Assembly: GCA_025360045.1 (NCBI GenBank)
Contig: JANYCY010000019.1
Coordinates: forward strand, 1-64,000
Origin: Janthinobacterium sp.
GTDB taxonomy: Bacteria > Pseudomonadota > Gammaproteobacteria > Burkholderiales > Chitinibacteraceae
Direction of reading: 5' to 3'
DNA length: 64,000 nt
Shown: one piece after another, positions 48,285-56,802 of the stretch
Numbering within the stretch: position 1 is the first letter of the stretch
How the letters are laid out: the number at the start of each line of letters is the position of its first letter
Position numbers and translations under genes: made by a program
The notes under the pieces: model-generated
What the model was told of the DNA's origin: nothing
The model's input: only the letters and a program-made list of their open reading frames with translations
Databases searched by the model: none

Positions 48285-49498
48285 ACATTGCCACCAAGAT
48301 TAAAAACACCATTAATGTAACTAATATTCCAAATTTAGATTTTGCTTCAGTATTTGAGGTAACTACTCCTCTTGATGGCATGGCTCGAATTATTTTACCG
48401 AGTGGTCATCTAGCTTATCATCTAACCAAATATCAAGAAGTACAGCAGGTTTTGATGGATAAGCGTTTTATACGAAGTCCATGCAACGAAGAAGGGGGGG
48501 CGAGTTTTCTGCCAACAATAACTCCCCGTGAATTATTGCTCAACAATGATGCTCCTCACCATGCTCGATTACGGAAGGTAGTAGTAAAAGATTTTAGCCC
48601 CAGTGGAGTGGCAGTACTCAAGGATAAAGTTGTGCAATTAACTCATGCTCGTTTAGATGAGATGATAAAGCTGGGTGATGCTGCGGACTTGTTCTCTCTG
48701 GTTCTTGATCACATCCCTTCTGAATTGGATTGCTACTTGATGGGGATTCCACTGGAGGATCGAGCTTTTTATCGACCTCTGACACAGGTTGTTCAGATAG
48801 GGGCCCGTGAAGATATCCCTGAACTTTTACGTCAATTTTGGTTGGTTTATCATTACTTAATGGATTTAGTCACAGGACGGCGAGCAAGCTACCCTGATGG
48901 ATTGATTCAGAGATTTGTTGCTGACCGAGATGACAGCACTCCATCGCTTACTGATGAAGAGCTGGTGGGCGTCTTGCTCGGCGTGCTAATCGGTGGTGAT
49001 CAGAACATTCTAAGCGTGATGACTAAAGTTATATACGCACTTTTGGCTGCACCAACACTTTGGCAATCATTGGTAGAAGACCCTGCGTTAATTCCTTGTG
49101 CCGTTGAAGAATTATTAAGATTAATTCCAATAGGAAATATTTCAACTTTTCCTCGAATAGCTAGTGCTGATGTTGAGGGTAGCTGGGGGAAAATAGAGTG
49201 TGGCAGTGTTGTTTATGCGGATGTGCATGCTGCCAATCGGGACCCTTCTGTTTTCCCTGATCCTCTGACTATCCAACTAAACCGTAATAATGCGAAGCAC
49301 TTGCAGTTTGGGTATGGAATGCACAACTGCATGGGTGCTGCTTTGGCACGTATGGAAATTTCTACGGTGCTAGAAATACTCATCGAGCGGATACCAAGCT
49401 TGCAACTTGCTATACCTGCTGAAGAGGTGCCTTGGGTACATGGCACCATCTTACGTCGCCCAACTAGTTTGCCAGTGCGCTGGGCTCCATTTCGTTAA
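48281..49498 (+). CDS. Cytochrome P450
   Basis: A 405-residue soluble bacterial P450. The heme loop FGYGMHNCMG contains ligand Cys350, and the ExxR pair is Glu277/Arg280. The I-helix oxygen-activation motif, normally AGx(E/D)T, reads G-G-D-Q-N (residues 238-242), so the acid-alcohol pair is replaced by Gln and Asn. Proton delivery must differ, as in some unusual P450s. It probably hydroxylates or oxidises the acyl chain or lactone made by its operon partners. No ferredoxin or reductase gene is nearby. Confidence 0.92.
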   Translation: MNIATKIKNTINVTNIPNLDFASVFEVTTPLDGMARIILPSGHLAYHLTKYQEVQQVLMDKRFIRSPCNEEGGASFLPTITPRELLLNNDAPHHARLRKVVVKDFSPSGVAVLKDKVVQLTHARLDEMIKLGDAADLFSLVLDHIPSELDCYLMGIPLEDRAFYRPLTQVVQIGAREDIPELLRQFWLVYHYLMDLVTGRRASYPDGLIQRFVADRDDSTPSLTDEELVGVLLGVLIGGDQNILSVMTKVIYALLAAPTLWQSLVEDPALIPCAVEELLRLIPIGNISTFPRIASADVEGSWGKIECGSVVYADVHAANRDPSVFPDPLTIQLNRNNAKHLQFGYGMHNCMGAALARMEISTVLEILIERIPSLQLAIPAEEVPWVHGTILRRPTSLPVRWAPFR

Positions 49499-49518
49499 GT
49501 TTGAACTAGGAAAATTCT

Positions 49519-51057
49519 TTGAAAAATTCATTCTCAGATAAAGGCTTGCTAGCCGTTATTTTGCTGGCTATTTTTGTGGTTCCTAGTTCTATTTCCGGTA
49601 CTGCTGTGGCTTTACCCGCGATAGGAATTGACACCCACGCATCATTAACTAGCCTGCAATGGGTCGTTAATGCCTTTAACTTAACCTTTGCTTGCTTTAC
49701 TTTGGCATGGGGTGCTTTGGCTGATAAATTTGGTCGTAAACGCTGCTTTATGAGCGGGGCCGTGTTGTATTCCCTTGCTTCTTTATTGTCGGCGCTTGCG
49801 GTAAACCCAATGATGCTGGATGTAGCAAGAGCGCTGGCGGGTGTTGGGGCTGCGGCTATTTTCTCCTGCGGTATCGCTATTTTATCGACTCATTTTGATG
49901 GTCCTGCTCGGATGCGTGCTTTTGCATTATTTGGGACGGTTGCTGGGCTTGGCGTCAGTCTTGGGCCGACAATCTCGGGTCTGTTGCTTGATAGCGTAGG
50001 TTGGCGTGCGATTTTTTGGACACATACAGTGGCCTTAGTCTTGGTGCTCTTAGGTAGCCCTTTGATTCACCGTGATAGCCCATCAAAACAAGCGCTTAGC
50101 CGCTTTGACTCTTTTGGTGCCTTATTGTTTATTTTGTCTTTGTTTGCACTGATGATGGCAATCGTTCAAGGTTCACAGTGGGGATGGGGCAGTGGCGGCG
50201 TACGTAGCCTTGTTGTGGCGTTTGCTATTTTATTGGCAATCTTTGTTTGGCAAGAGCGCCGTCATTTGCATCCTATGCTTGATCTGTCTTTACTTAGCAA
50301 CGGCCCATTTGTGGGGCTGGCCTTGGTCACCGTTGCCGCATCGTTTGGTTTTGTTACCTTGTTGACCTATTTACCGAGCTATTTAGGCAGTGTGCTAAGG
50401 CTGACTTCTACCCACGCAGGCTTAGCGATGTTGTTGCTGACTATGCCAATGTTGGTGTGTCCAATGTTGGCAGGCAAAATGGTTTCTCGTGGTGTGGCCT
50501 CTTCAAGCGTGTTAAATGTGAGTTTATTGTGCTTGTTGGTCGGCGTGCTTACTTTGGCTTATATCAGCCATCCAAGTGTGGAGTTATGGCAGTTGGCAGT
50601 ACCGCTATTGTTGGTTGGGGCAGGCATGGGGCTATCGGCTGGTTTGGTCGATGGGATGGCGCTAGCAACGGTGCCAGAGCAAAAAGTAGGGATGGCTGCG
50701 GGCCTGCTAAATACCTTCCGTTTGGGGAGTGAGGCGATTGCGGTGGCGTTTTATGGCTCGCTACTTGCGACGTTATTACGCAATAAATTGCCAGATACAC
50801 TTTCTGCTTACACAGATGATGCGGGTGTACTTACAAAATGGATTGATGATGTTGCCGCAGGCAATTTAGATACGCCGATGCAGGGTGTGGCTGCTGCTCA
50901 GGCAGATGCGATGCAAGGTTTGTTCATTACTGCTTATGACGGTGCATTTCATAGTGTGCTATGGGTGTTAGCGGCGGTAATTTTTGGTTTAACTCTGTTA
51001 ATTTCTTATTTAATTCGCCAGCGTAAAGCATTTGTTTTAGCTAGCGAAACACCATAG
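49519..51057 (+). CDS. MFS exporter, DHA2 (14-helix) type
   Basis: A 512-residue membrane protein with about 14 helices and DHA2 features: the N-terminal GTAVALPAIG, loop ADKFGRKRCF and motif C-like GLGVSLGPTISGLL. Such carriers export drugs or specialised metabolites with proton exchange. The start is a TTG with AGGAAAA at proper spacing. The gene lies 20 bp after the P450, and a hairpin terminator closes the operon. It most likely exports the product of the AfsA-HAD-P450 pathway or protects against it. Confidence 0.9.
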   Translation: MKNSFSDKGLLAVILLAIFVVPSSISGTAVALPAIGIDTHASLTSLQWVVNAFNLTFACFTLAWGALADKFGRKRCFMSGAVLYSLASLLSALAVNPMMLDVARALAGVGAAAIFSCGIAILSTHFDGPARMRAFALFGTVAGLGVSLGPTISGLLLDSVGWRAIFWTHTVALVLVLLGSPLIHRDSPSKQALSRFDSFGALLFILSLFALMMAIVQGSQWGWGSGGVRSLVVAFAILLAIFVWQERRHLHPMLDLSLLSNGPFVGLALVTVAASFGFVTLLTYLPSYLGSVLRLTSTHAGLAMLLLTMPMLVCPMLAGKMVSRGVASSSVLNVSLLCLLVGVLTLAYISHPSVELWQLAVPLLLVGAGMGLSAGLVDGMALATVPEQKVGMAAGLLNTFRLGSEAIAVAFYGSLLATLLRNKLPDTLSAYTDDAGVLTKWIDDVAAGNLDTPMQGVAAAQADAMQGLFITAYDGAFHSVLWVLAAVIFGLTLLISYLIRQRKAFVLASETP

Positions 51058-51072
51058 TTAGTTTTTTTAAGC

Positions 51073-51106
51073 AAAAGGCTAGTTCATTATTTGGACTGGC
51101 CTTTTT
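51073..51106 (+). terminator. Terminator of AfsA-type operon
   Basis: AAAAGGCTAGTTC pairs with GGACTGGCCTTTTT, using G-T pairs, around a 7-base loop, with a T tail. Confidence 0.75.
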
Positions 51107-51149
51107 GTTGATGAGGCGGAAAAGTAATCGTTGCCATTGATTTGATACT

Positions 51150-51180
51150 CAAATGTAGTTGTATAACGCAACTATATTTG
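51150..51180. promoter_or_regulatory. Palindrome before MarR-GNAT gene
   Basis: Arms CAAATGTAGTTG and CAACTATATTTG (11 of 12 symmetric) around a 7-base spacer end 7 bases before the start codon. Placement is ideal for autorepression by the MarR domain encoded immediately downstream. Confidence 0.6.
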
Positions 51181-51187
51181 AGCCGGC

Positions 51188-52099
51188 ATGAATTCAAGAT
51201 CTCTAAGAACTATATCGCGGGATATTGTCCGTGAATTGGGCGTGTTTTCTAAAAAGTGTGGCAAGGTCGATCTTAGCCCTGTTGAGGCGCATATTTTGAT
51301 CGAGCTGGAGCAAGCAACGCAAACCAATTTGCAATTGGCTGAGCGATTGCGGATCGATAAATCAAATATCAGCCGCACACTACAAAAGCTGGCTGAAGAG
51401 GGGCTGATTCAATGGCAGGCCCATGCTAGCGATAAACGCAGCAAGCAGGCGGTTTTAAGTTTAGCGGGACGGGATGTTTTACGTGCTGTGCATGCTGAAT
51501 ACGATGTAGAAATTGAATGCGTTTTACAGCAGCTCGATTCGGCGGAGCAGCAACGTTTACAGGCGGGCTTAGATTTATACCGGCAGGCTTTAAACGCGGC
51601 ACGTGCACAGCAGGGCTATCAAATTCGCTTGATGCTAGAGGCAGATAATTCGGCCATTGCTGCGGTGATTCGGCAAGTTTCTGCCGAGCATGGCCTGAGT
51701 GAAGAGCAGGGTTATGGTGTAGCAGACCCGCATTTGGATCAGCTTTACTCCTGCTATCAGCAGGCTGGGGCGGCGTATTGGGTGATTCAAAAAGAGGCGG
51801 GTGCTTTATTAGGTGGGGCAGGGATTGCGCCGCTGGCAGGGGCAGATACATCGGTGTGTGAATTGCAAAAGATGTATTTATTAAATGATTGCCGAGGTTT
51901 AGGGCTGGGGAAGCGCTTGTTGGTGATGGCCTGTAATTTTGCTCGGCAGGCAGGGTATCGGCAGTGTTATTTAGAAACCACGGCTAGCTTGCCAGCGGCT
52001 TTGGCGCTCTATAAAAAAATGGGGTTCAGACAAATTGCTGAGCCCATGGGTGAAACGGGACATCACTCTTGTGAGATTTTTATGTTGCGAGACCTATAA
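51188..52099 (+). CDS. MarR-GNAT fusion protein
   Basis: A 303-residue two-domain protein. The N-terminal MarR winged helix (about residues 5-140; QLAERLRIDKSNISRTLQKL is the recognition region) joins a C-terminal GNAT acetyltransferase (about 146-303), with the acetyl-CoA loop at CRGLGLGKRLL and a GNAT end ALYKKMGFRQI. Such fusions acetylate an unknown small molecule or protein and regulate transcription. A palindrome abuts its start, so autoregulation is likely. It lies just after the AfsA-type operon in the same direction, behind a terminator; a functional link is possible but unproved. Confidence 0.9.
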   Translation: MNSRSLRTISRDIVRELGVFSKKCGKVDLSPVEAHILIELEQATQTNLQLAERLRIDKSNISRTLQKLAEEGLIQWQAHASDKRSKQAVLSLAGRDVLRAVHAEYDVEIECVLQQLDSAEQQRLQAGLDLYRQALNAARAQQGYQIRLMLEADNSAIAAVIRQVSAEHGLSEEQGYGVADPHLDQLYSCYQQAGAAYWVIQKEAGALLGGAGIAPLAGADTSVCELQKMYLLNDCRGLGLGKRLLVMACNFARQAGYRQCYLETTASLPAALALYKKMGFRQIAEPMGETGHHSCEIFMLRDL

Positions 52100-52100
52100 A

Positions 52101-52133
52101 AAAAGCCCGTCTCATAACAAGACGGGGTTTTTT
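52101..52133. terminator. Terminator between MarR-GNAT and gnd
   Basis: CCCGTC and GACGGG form the GC stem of a hairpin flanked by A and T runs, serving both convergent genes. Confidence 0.75.
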
Positions 52134-52149
52134 ATCACCAGTGCAGCTT

Positions 52150-53061
52150 TTACTTCTTGGCTACATGGTGGCCGCCAAAGGCATTGCGCATCATTGATAG
52201 CAATTTAGCGACGTAATCGCCTTTACCTTGGGTGGTGTAGCGCTGGAATAGCGACGCTGCAATCACCGGCGCAGGAACGCCTAGCTCTACGGCTTCTAGT
52301 ACTGTCCAGCGGCCTTCGCCTGAATCAGGAACGAAGGGTTGGATGTCTTCTAGCTTGGTGTCGTTTTTCAGCGTGTCGGCGGTTAAGTCGAGCAGCCATG
52401 AGCGGATTACTGAGCCGTGACGCCATGTTTCAGCCACTTCGGCCAGATCAAGATTCAGCTCTTTTTTAGCTTCTAAGAGGGCGAAGCCTTCGGCAAAGGC
52501 TTGCATCATGCCGTATTCAATCCCGTTGTGAACCATCTTCACATAGTGGCCGCTGCCAGCCGGGCCTGCGTGAATCCAGCCACGATCGGAAGCCGGAGCC
52601 AAGATTTTGACGAAAGGTTCAGCCATCGCAAACGCGTCTTTTTCACCGCCAATCATGATGGTGTAGCCGTTAGCTAAGCCCCATACGCCGCCTGATACAC
52701 CCGCATCCATAAACTTAAAGCCTAGGGCGTTCAGTTCTTTTGCATGGCGTTGTGAGTCTTTATACATGGCGTTTGCGCCATCAATAATCAAATCACCTGG
52801 TGCCATCAGCGCGGTCAGCTCGCCAAACATGATTTCGCTGATTTCACCTGCTGGTAGCATCATCCATACCACGCGTGGGCTTGGCATTTCTGCAATCAGG
52901 CTGGCTACGGAGTCAAAACTGCGGATATTGGCGTGTTCAGCGGCAAGTTGGGTGCGTGTTTCGGCGCTTACGTCAAAGCCAAATACGGTGGCTCCGCCAG
53001 CGGCCAAACGACGTGTCATATTACTGCCCATTTTACCGAGGCCAATCATTGCAATTTGCAT
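52150..53061 (-). CDS. gnd: 6-phosphogluconate dehydrogenase, short type
   Basis: A protein of about 303 residues. The Rossmann start is MIGLGKMGSNMTRRL, followed by the substrate motif DAGVSGGVWG, the catalytic lysine region SGHYVKMVHNGIEYG and the C-terminal helical domain. It is about 300 residues, so it belongs to the short class, often NAD-linked, and not the 470-residue NADP enzyme. It oxidises 6-phosphogluconate to ribulose 5-phosphate and CO2. The ATG at 53061 has AAGGA upstream; the first ATG, 9 bases earlier, overlaps that site. Confidence 0.9.
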   Translation of the reverse strand: MQIAMIGLGKMGSNMTRRLAAGGATVFGFDVSAETRTQLAAEHANIRSFDSVASLIAEMPSPRVVWMMLPAGEISEIMFGELTALMAPGDLIIDGANAMYKDSQRHAKELNALGFKFMDAGVSGGVWGLANGYTIMIGGEKDAFAMAEPFVKILAPASDRGWIHAGPAGSGHYVKMVHNGIEYGMMQAFAEGFALLEAKKELNLDLAEVAETWRHGSVIRSWLLDLTADTLKNDTKLEDIQPFVPDSGEGRWTVLEAVELGVPAPVIAASLFQRYTTQGKGDYVAKLLSMMRNAFGGHHVAKK

Positions 53062-53264
53062 TTTGAGCATCCTTGTTTGTTTGGTTTTCTTTGCTGGGAT
53101 TGTGCCCCAGCGGGAATAACTCGCAGCATGAACCTTAGTCCAGTGTCTGCCAATTGGGAATTATGGCACTATGCTTTGTGCGTAGTGCGAAGCAAATGCC
53201 TACAAAACGCAGTAAACGGTGTTTTTTAATGTTTTCTAAGAAAATTTTACGTATTTCAGCAAAT

Positions 53265-53306
53265 TTGATCTCGATTAAGGCAAAATATATTGCAGTGCAC
53301 TATGAT
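53265..53306 (+). promoter_or_regulatory. FNR/ANR-like box with matching -10
   Basis: TTGATCTCGATTAA matches the FNR consensus TTGAT-N4-ATCAA at 9 of 10 positions (53265-53278). TATGAT lies at 53301-53306. If this is the -10, the start is near 53313 and the box is centred at -41.5, the class II FNR position. It would drive ubiU and the genes after it. Confidence 0.55.
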
Positions 53307-53444
53307 TAAAAAGTCGTCATAAAGCGTGTGGGCTTTGTGAAATGACTCTCTGTGTGTGGGTGTGATTGAGGCGTGCGTTGCTACTTTGGGGTGGCCGCAC
53401 GCTTTTTTCTGCTTAGGACTTGGCTCATCTTCCCTGTACGAAAC

Positions 53445-53521
53445 GTCACCATTCCCACGTGTCTTTTGTGGGAGTCTCGCTGCGCTGCGTCATCCCCGAT
53501 TAAATTACTCGGGGATGACGG
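53445..53521. repeat. Family F repeat, copy 3
   Basis: ATTCCCACGTG...GTGGGAGT and GTCATCCCCGA...TCGGGGATGACG form two adjacent hairpins between the FNR-like promoter and ubiU. Confidence 0.65.
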
Positions 53522-53643
53522 GTTTGCGTTGATAAGTTATTTCGAGTTACATCCTTATCATTCTAAACTTTGTTTGATTTAGCTTAAAAAGCCCGACGCC
53601 ATCTCTCCGTATGCTCCCCCATGTTTATCATTCGGGGGTGCTT

Positions 53644-54642
53644 ATGGCCCTGCCCCAACTTGTTTGCCCAGCGGGTAGCCTGCCTGCTCTAAAAACTGCC
53701 ATCGACCACGGGGCCGATGCGGTTTATCTCGGTTTTAAAAATGCCACCAATGCCAGAAATTTTGCGGGCCTCAATTTTAGCGATGCGCAGCTCAGTGAGG
53801 GCGTGCGCTACGCTCATGCAAAAAACCGTGAAGTATTAATCGCGATTAATACTTATGCCCAAGCAGGGCGGCTCGCTGATTGGCGCGCTTCGGTCGATAA
53901 AGCGGCGGATCTAGGTGCAGATGCCGTGATCTTGGCTGATTTGGGCTTATTGGAATATGCCCATCGCACCCATCCTCATCTGCATTTGCATTTATCGGTG
54001 CAAGGCTCGGCGACTAATTTTGAAGCGATTAATTTAGCCCACGAATGCTTTGGCGTGCGCCGTGCCGTGCTGCCGCGTGTGCTCACCTTGCCGCAAGTTG
54101 AATACGTGATTAAAAACACCAAGGTAGAAATCGAGGTATTTGGTTTTGGCAGCCTCTGTGTGATGGCGGAAGGTCGTTGTATTTTATCTAGTTATGTGAC
54201 TGGGCAATCGCCGAACACCCATGGCGTATGCTCCCCCGCGCATTTTGTGCGCTGGGAAAAACAAGGCGAGCGCATGGATGCCCGCTTAAATGGCGTGCTG
54301 ATCGATCGTTTTGAAGCAGGCGAGCCTGCCGGCTATCCCACGCTATGCAAGGGCCGCTTTGAAGTCGATGGCGAAACCTATTACGCCATGGAAGAGCCAA
54401 CCAGCCTGAACACCCTGTCGATCTTGCCCGAGTTAATGCGCATTGGTGTGGCGGCTATCAAAGTAGAGGGCCGCCAGCGCAGCCCGTCTTATGTGGCCGA
54501 GGTGACCAAGACCTTACGCATGGCCATCGATTCCTGTGCTGACCCACGCTACTCGGTCAAACCCGCTTGGCAAGCCACGCTGGATAAAGTGTCCGAAGGG
54601 CATCAGCAAACTTTGGGGGCTTATAGCAGGCCGTGGCGATGA
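53644..54642 (+). CDS. ubiU: O2-independent ubiquinone hydroxylase subunit UbiU
   Basis: A protein of about 332 residues of the U32 peptidase family. The start PQLVCPAGSLPALKTAIDHG and the iron-sulfur cysteines (FGSLCVMAEGRC, HGVCSP, PTLCKG) match UbiU, which with UbiV hydroxylates ubiquinone precursors without oxygen, using prephenate in E. coli. The ATG at 53644 begins the conserved N-terminus with GGGGGTG upstream. ubiV follows about 550 bp later, with several repeats inserted between. Confidence 0.92.
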   Translation: MALPQLVCPAGSLPALKTAIDHGADAVYLGFKNATNARNFAGLNFSDAQLSEGVRYAHAKNREVLIAINTYAQAGRLADWRASVDKAADLGADAVILADLGLLEYAHRTHPHLHLHLSVQGSATNFEAINLAHECFGVRRAVLPRVLTLPQVEYVIKNTKVEIEVFGFGSLCVMAEGRCILSSYVTGQSPNTHGVCSPAHFVRWEKQGERMDARLNGVLIDRFEAGEPAGYPTLCKGRFEVDGETYYAMEEPTSLNTLSILPELMRIGVAAIKVEGRQRSPSYVAEVTKTLRMAIDSCADPRYSVKPAWQATLDKVSEGHQQTLGAYSRPWR

Positions 54643-54663
54643 AGGTGATGGATGTTATGCACA

Positions 54664-54722
54664 AACCCAAATCTTGAACCACAGAGAACACGGAGTTTCA
54701 CAGAGAAAACCAGAGCTTGAAT
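54664..54722 (-). repeat. Family C dispersed repeat, copy 4
   Basis: Reverse copy: ACCCAAATCTTGAACCACAG, then AGAACACGGAGTTTCACAG. It starts about 20 bases after the ubiU stop. Confidence 0.8.
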
Positions 54723-54789
54723 TAAGCTATTTGCCTGGGGTTTTTGCATTTTGAATACTTTGTTATCTGAGTTTTTGCGCAACTCATGG

Positions 54790-55150
54790 CAGGTGGCTTA
54801 AATCTCCCCTGAAGCACGCCGAGGCGATGATCCGCAGTGAGGGGCTTTCGTGCTTCTGAGGTTGAGGTTTGGCTTTGTTTTTTTGCCGTCCAAGAAAGGA
54901 AGGCCCTGCGGTGCATAAGCATCTAAACAAGTTTGATGTGTTCCCCCCTTTGAAAAAGGGGGGCTAGGGGGGATTTGGCTCTGCATCTGTTGATAAAAAG
55001 GCGAAATAAAGCCAATTCATCAGCAAATCCCCCTCGAGCCCCCTCAGCCCCCTTTTACAAAGGGGGACGCTACAGAGCGGAAGTGCCGCCTGAAGTTGTG
55101 TGGTTGCTACCGCTCCAAAATACAACGTGCCGAAGGCACTAAAAAGATGA
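54790..55150 (-). repeat. Family A repeat, copy 3, split by a family D element
   Basis: Reads CCCTGAAGCACGCCGAGG and ATGATCCGCAGTGAGGGGCT (an internal segment is deleted relative to copy 2), then AAGAAAGGAAGGCCCTGCGG. It resumes near 55122 with CAACGTGCCGAAGGCACTAA. The interruption is the family D element listed next. Confidence 0.75.
54915..55110. repeat. Family D element, copy 3, nested in family A
   Basis: Contains CATAAGCATCTAAAC at the left end and the paired cores CCCCCCTTTGAAAAAGGGGG and CCCCCTTTTACAAAGGGGG. It sits inside the family A copy between ubiU and ubiV. Confidence 0.75.
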
Positions 55151-55189
55151 TCGCGGCTTGAGGCCGCAAGATCTTAATCAGGAACAACA

Positions 55190-56065
55190 ATGAAACTCTC
55201 TCTTGGCCCCATCCTTTATTACTGGCCTAAGCAGCAAGTGCTGGATTTTTACGCGGAGGCAGCAACTTGGCCGGTGGATGTGATCTATCTGGGCGAGGTG
55301 GTTTGCTCCCGCCGTCACGAGTTGCGTAGTGCCGATTGGCTGGAAGTGGCGCAGAGCTTGCGTGCAGCAGGCAAGGAGGTGGTGATTTCATCCCAAGCGC
55401 TGCTGGAGTCCGCCAGTGATCTTTCCAGCTTAAAAAAGCTGGCCGAGGCGGGCGGCTGTATTGAGGCTAATGATTTAGGCGCGGTTAAGGTGGCGAGGGA
55501 CTTGGGAATGCGCTTTGTAGCTGGGCCGCATCTTAATATTTATAACGGCGCGGCCTTGGATTGGTTTGTGGCTCAGGGGGCGATGCGGTGGTTGCCTTCT
55601 TTAGAAAGCAGCCAAGCCACCATCGCCGCTATTTTGGCCGAGAAAACCACCGCCATCGAAACCGAAATCTTTGTGCACGGCCATTTACCACTGGCGTTTT
55701 CGGCCCGCTGCTTTACCGCGCGTTATTACGGCTTAAGCAAAGACGCGTGTGAGTTTCGCTGCTTAGATCATGCCGATGGGCAACTGGTGTCTACCCGCGA
55801 GGGCCAAGGATTTTTGCGCCTGAACGGCATTCAGACTCAGTCTTCTGCTTGCCAATCACTCTATGCCGAGCTGCCGCAAATGGCGCAGATGGGCATTGAT
55901 TATCTGCGCATCAGCCCGCAATCCACCGGCACGGGCGAGCTGGTCGCTGCCTATGCTGAAAAATGTACTTATCCCTCGGCTATCCACGACTTTTCAACAG
56001 CTTATCCACAGGGCCTTGTGAATGGTTATTGGCATGGTGAAGCGGGCATAAAGGAATGTGTATGA
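55190..56065 (+). CDS. ubiV: O2-independent ubiquinone hydroxylase subunit UbiV
   Basis: A 291-residue U32-family protein. Cysteines for a 4Fe-4S cluster are in [20 protein letters not shown] and ACEFRC. The start [18 protein letters not shown] matches UbiV. It forms a complex with UbiU for anaerobic ubiquinone synthesis. The gene is followed by ubiT with an ATGA overlap. Its separation from ubiU by repeats may give it its own weak promoter or depend on read-through. Confidence 0.92.
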   Translation: MKLSLGPILYYWPKQQVLDFYAEAATWPVDVIYLGEVVCSRRHELRSADWLEVAQSLRAAGKEVVISSQALLESASDLSSLKKLAEAGGCIEANDLGAVKVARDLGMRFVAGPHLNIYNGAALDWFVAQGAMRWLPSLESSQATIAAILAEKTTAIETEIFVHGHLPLAFSARCFTARYYGLSKDACEFRCLDHADGQLVSTREGQGFLRLNGIQTQSSACQSLYAELPQMAQMGIDYLRISPQSTGTGELVAAYAEKCTYPSAIHDFSTAYPQGLVNGYWHGEAGIKECV

Positions 56066-56487
56066 AGCGCTTACAGCAATTGATCTTATTTAAATTACCC
56101 GAAGCCCCAGCGGCCATCGCCTTGGCCAGCAGTTTGAATCTGGTCAAAAACAAGCTGTGGCCAGAAGAAGATTTTGCATGGCTGGCTGGGCGAAATATTC
56201 GCTTAGAAGTGCTGGATATTGGCCGAGGCCTAACACTTTCTTTTCAGAATGGCCGGTTTAAGCGTGGAGCAGACGAAGCGGATGTCACTTTCAGCGCTAG
56301 CCTTGCCGATTATCTGGTGCTGGCCCGCCGTCTAGAAGACCCCGATACGCTGTTTTTTCAGCGCCGTTTAAGTATCGAGGGTGATACCGAGCTGGGCCTC
56401 ACGCTAAAAAACCTAATGGATGCGACTGATTTTGAGCCGCTGCTGGCATGGCTGCCAAGCAGATTGCGTGCGCATTTGCCGGTTTGA
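56062..56487 (+). CDS. ubiT: Ubiquinone biosynthesis accessory factor UbiT
   Basis: A protein of about 141 residues with an SCP2 sterol-binding domain: [19 protein letters not shown], then [17 protein letters not shown] and the [16 protein letters not shown] segment. UbiT carries lipid ubiquinone intermediates in the anaerobic pathway. The start at 56062 is set by ATGA overlap with the ubiV stop; the frame extends 6 bases upstream, but the overlap start is the standard coupled form. In E. coli ubiT is divergent, whereas here it is last of a same-strand set. Confidence 0.9.
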   Translation: MKRLQQLILFKLPEAPAAIALASSLNLVKNKLWPEEDFAWLAGRNIRLEVLDIGRGLTLSFQNGRFKRGADEADVTFSASLADYLVLARRLEDPDTLFFQRRLSIEGDTELGLTLKNLMDATDFEPLLAWLPSRLRAHLPV

Positions 56488-56515
56488 TTTGGTGTTTAAA
56501 AGGGGCAAAAGGTCT

Positions 56516-56572
56516 GTAGACACAGAGAACACCAAGTACACCAAGTACACAAAGAGCACAGAGAAAATCTAA
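56516..56572 (-). repeat. Family C-like repeat, copy 5
   Basis: A degenerate copy, GACACAGAGAACACCAAGTA followed by CAAAGAGCACAGAGAAAATC. Confidence 0.6.
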
Positions 56573-56577
56573 TTTGG

Positions 56578-56690
56578 CGTAGGTTGGGTTAGCAGGTTTG
56601 CTCCGCCGATCTTGGGCGGCGCAAACCTGCGTAACCCAACAGTTTTTGGTGTTTCAGCATGGCTCGCGGGTTTCACCCGCCCTACAAAAA
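56578..56690. repeat. Family E compound hairpin, copy 3
   Basis: GGTTGGGTTAGCAGGTTTGC and GCAAACCTGCGTAACCCAAC pair as one hairpin, followed by the CGCGGGTTTCACCCGCCCTAC half seen in copies 1 and 2. Confidence 0.75.
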
Positions 56691-56802
56691 ATAAGCAACG
56701 GACTCCAATGTAAATCCTTGCAATAAATATCAGATTTTAATCAGAGAATAAGATTGCCCAGATATAATGCGCTTCTCTTTTCAGGCTATTGGCAGATTAT
56801 CA

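Larger units (their letters stand above)
53062..53643. other. Divergent region with FNR-like promoter and repeat
   Basis: A 580-bp gap between gnd and ubiU. It contains the FNR-like promoter and a family F repeat, listed separately, and nothing else that looks coding. Confidence 0.6.
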
